NCBI GenBank assembly: GCA_018896355.1
Contig: JAHIMW010000024.1
Location: forward strand, 1-5,783
Direction of reading: 5' to 3'
Length of the DNA: 5,783 bases
From: Pseudomonadota bacterium
GTDB taxonomy: Bacteria; Desulfobacterota; Syntrophia; Syntrophales; UBA5619
The translations under genes and the position numbers were made by a program. Numbering within the stretch: position 1 is the first letter of the stretch; every line of letters begins with the position of its first letter. The notes below the pieces were generated by a model that had not been told where the DNA came from, ran no database searches, and saw nothing but the letters and a program-made list of their open reading frames with translations. Positions 5,380-5,783 of this stretch are shown piece after piece.

Positions 5380-5783
5380 ACACCGAGCGGGAGGTTACAC
5401 TAAGGGCTGCGGGTTTCAATCCACGCCCGCTCGCGAGCGGGCGACTTGCCAAGTGCCGGGCTACGTTCAACTTTACTCTGTTTCAATCCACGCCCGCTCG
5501 CGAGCGGGCGACCTGGTCGGGATCTTCAGCCCACGAAATCCCCGAAGGTTTCAATCCACGCCCGCTCGCGAGCGGGCGACCGATTCCAAAGGTCGTGTTT
5601 TGAGGTGATGCGATGTTTCAATCCACGCCCGCTCGCGAGCGGGCGACAAGGGGCCGGTATCCCCCGGCGGGGGTGGAACAGGTTTCAATCCACGCCCGCT
5701 CGCGAGCGGGCGACCGCGCAGGAACAGGCGTTTGGCTTTGCTTGTCTGTTTCAATCCACGCCCGCTCGCGAGCGGGCGACCCA
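5347..5783 (-). CRISPR. CRISPR array, type I-C-like repeats, 7 repeats and 6 complete spacers (continues past right edge)
   Basis: The 33-bp repeats are at 5347-5379, 5413-5445, 5480-5512, 5548-5580, 5615-5647, 5682-5714 and 5748-5780. All but the first are identical. The spacers are 33, 34, 35, 34, 34 and 33 bases, and three bases of a seventh follow. On the minus strand the repeat begins GTCGC and ends GTGGATTGAAAC, the pattern of type I-C repeats, so the array is read right to left. The left repeat has its first two plus-strand bases changed (TC for GT), as expected at the trailer end, which places the leader and probably cas genes beyond 5783. The repeat centre is a perfect 20-bp palindrome, giving an 8-bp stem with a CGCG loop in RNA. 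Cutting at the stem base would leave an 11-nt handle ending ATTGAAAC, as known for Cas5d. Type I-C is inferred from the repeat only, since no cas gene is in the window. Confidence 0.97.

Noticed and set aside
5210..5754. Short open frames with repeated RPLASGR-type peptides
   Set aside because: They are translations of the CRISPR repeats, which are 33 bp (a multiple of three) and so keep a frame open across units. They are not protein repeats.

Overview
The window looks like a GC-rich bacterial chromosome fragment with a three-gene alpha-glucan (glycogen) metabolism cluster on the minus strand, followed at its right end by a CRISPR array in the same orientation. No gene is supported on the plus strand. 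The long plus-strand open frames are mirror frames of the real genes. The combination of a GT3 synthase fused to a GT35 phosphorylase, a small GH57 enzyme, a GT4 synthase-like protein, a type I-C-like CRISPR repeat and dispersed GGGGACA/TGTCCCC palindromes best fits a Deltaproteobacteria/Desulfobacterota-like (Syntrophus-like) organism. That placement is an inference from recalled family distributions, not a search.

Layout in transcription order (right to left). At 5347-5783 there is a CRISPR array of 7 repeats of 33 bp with 6 complete spacers. Its degenerate terminal repeat is at the left end, so the leader and any cas genes should lie beyond the right edge. At 5168-5346 there is a short intergenic region with the ribosome-binding site of the next gene and a weak terminator-like hairpin. 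At 3908-5167 is a GT4/GT5-like glycogen or starch synthase-type glycosyltransferase. At 3813-3907 is a gap almost filled with palindromic repeats. At 2526-3812 is a GH57 alpha-amylase-type enzyme. At 1-2529 is a very large gene, cut by the window edge, that joins an N-terminal eukaryotic-type (GT3) glycogen synthase to the start of a GT35 alpha-glucan phosphorylase.

The three enzymes could form one pathway: two synthase-type glycosyltransferases of different families to build alpha-1,4-glucan, a GH57 enzyme to trim or rearrange it, and a phosphorylase domain to release glucose-1-phosphate. Synthesis and breakdown activities would sit on one polypeptide. The GH57 and fusion genes overlap by four bases (ATGA), so translational coupling is likely.

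The least ordinary structural feature is a family of short palindromes (GGGGACAGATTT-type and GGGGACA-GATG-type) placed between and inside the genes. One pair has been read through in frame and gives GH57 a 34-residue C-terminal tail that runs to the ATGA overlap. A degenerate copy supplies the last codons and the stop of the GT4 gene.
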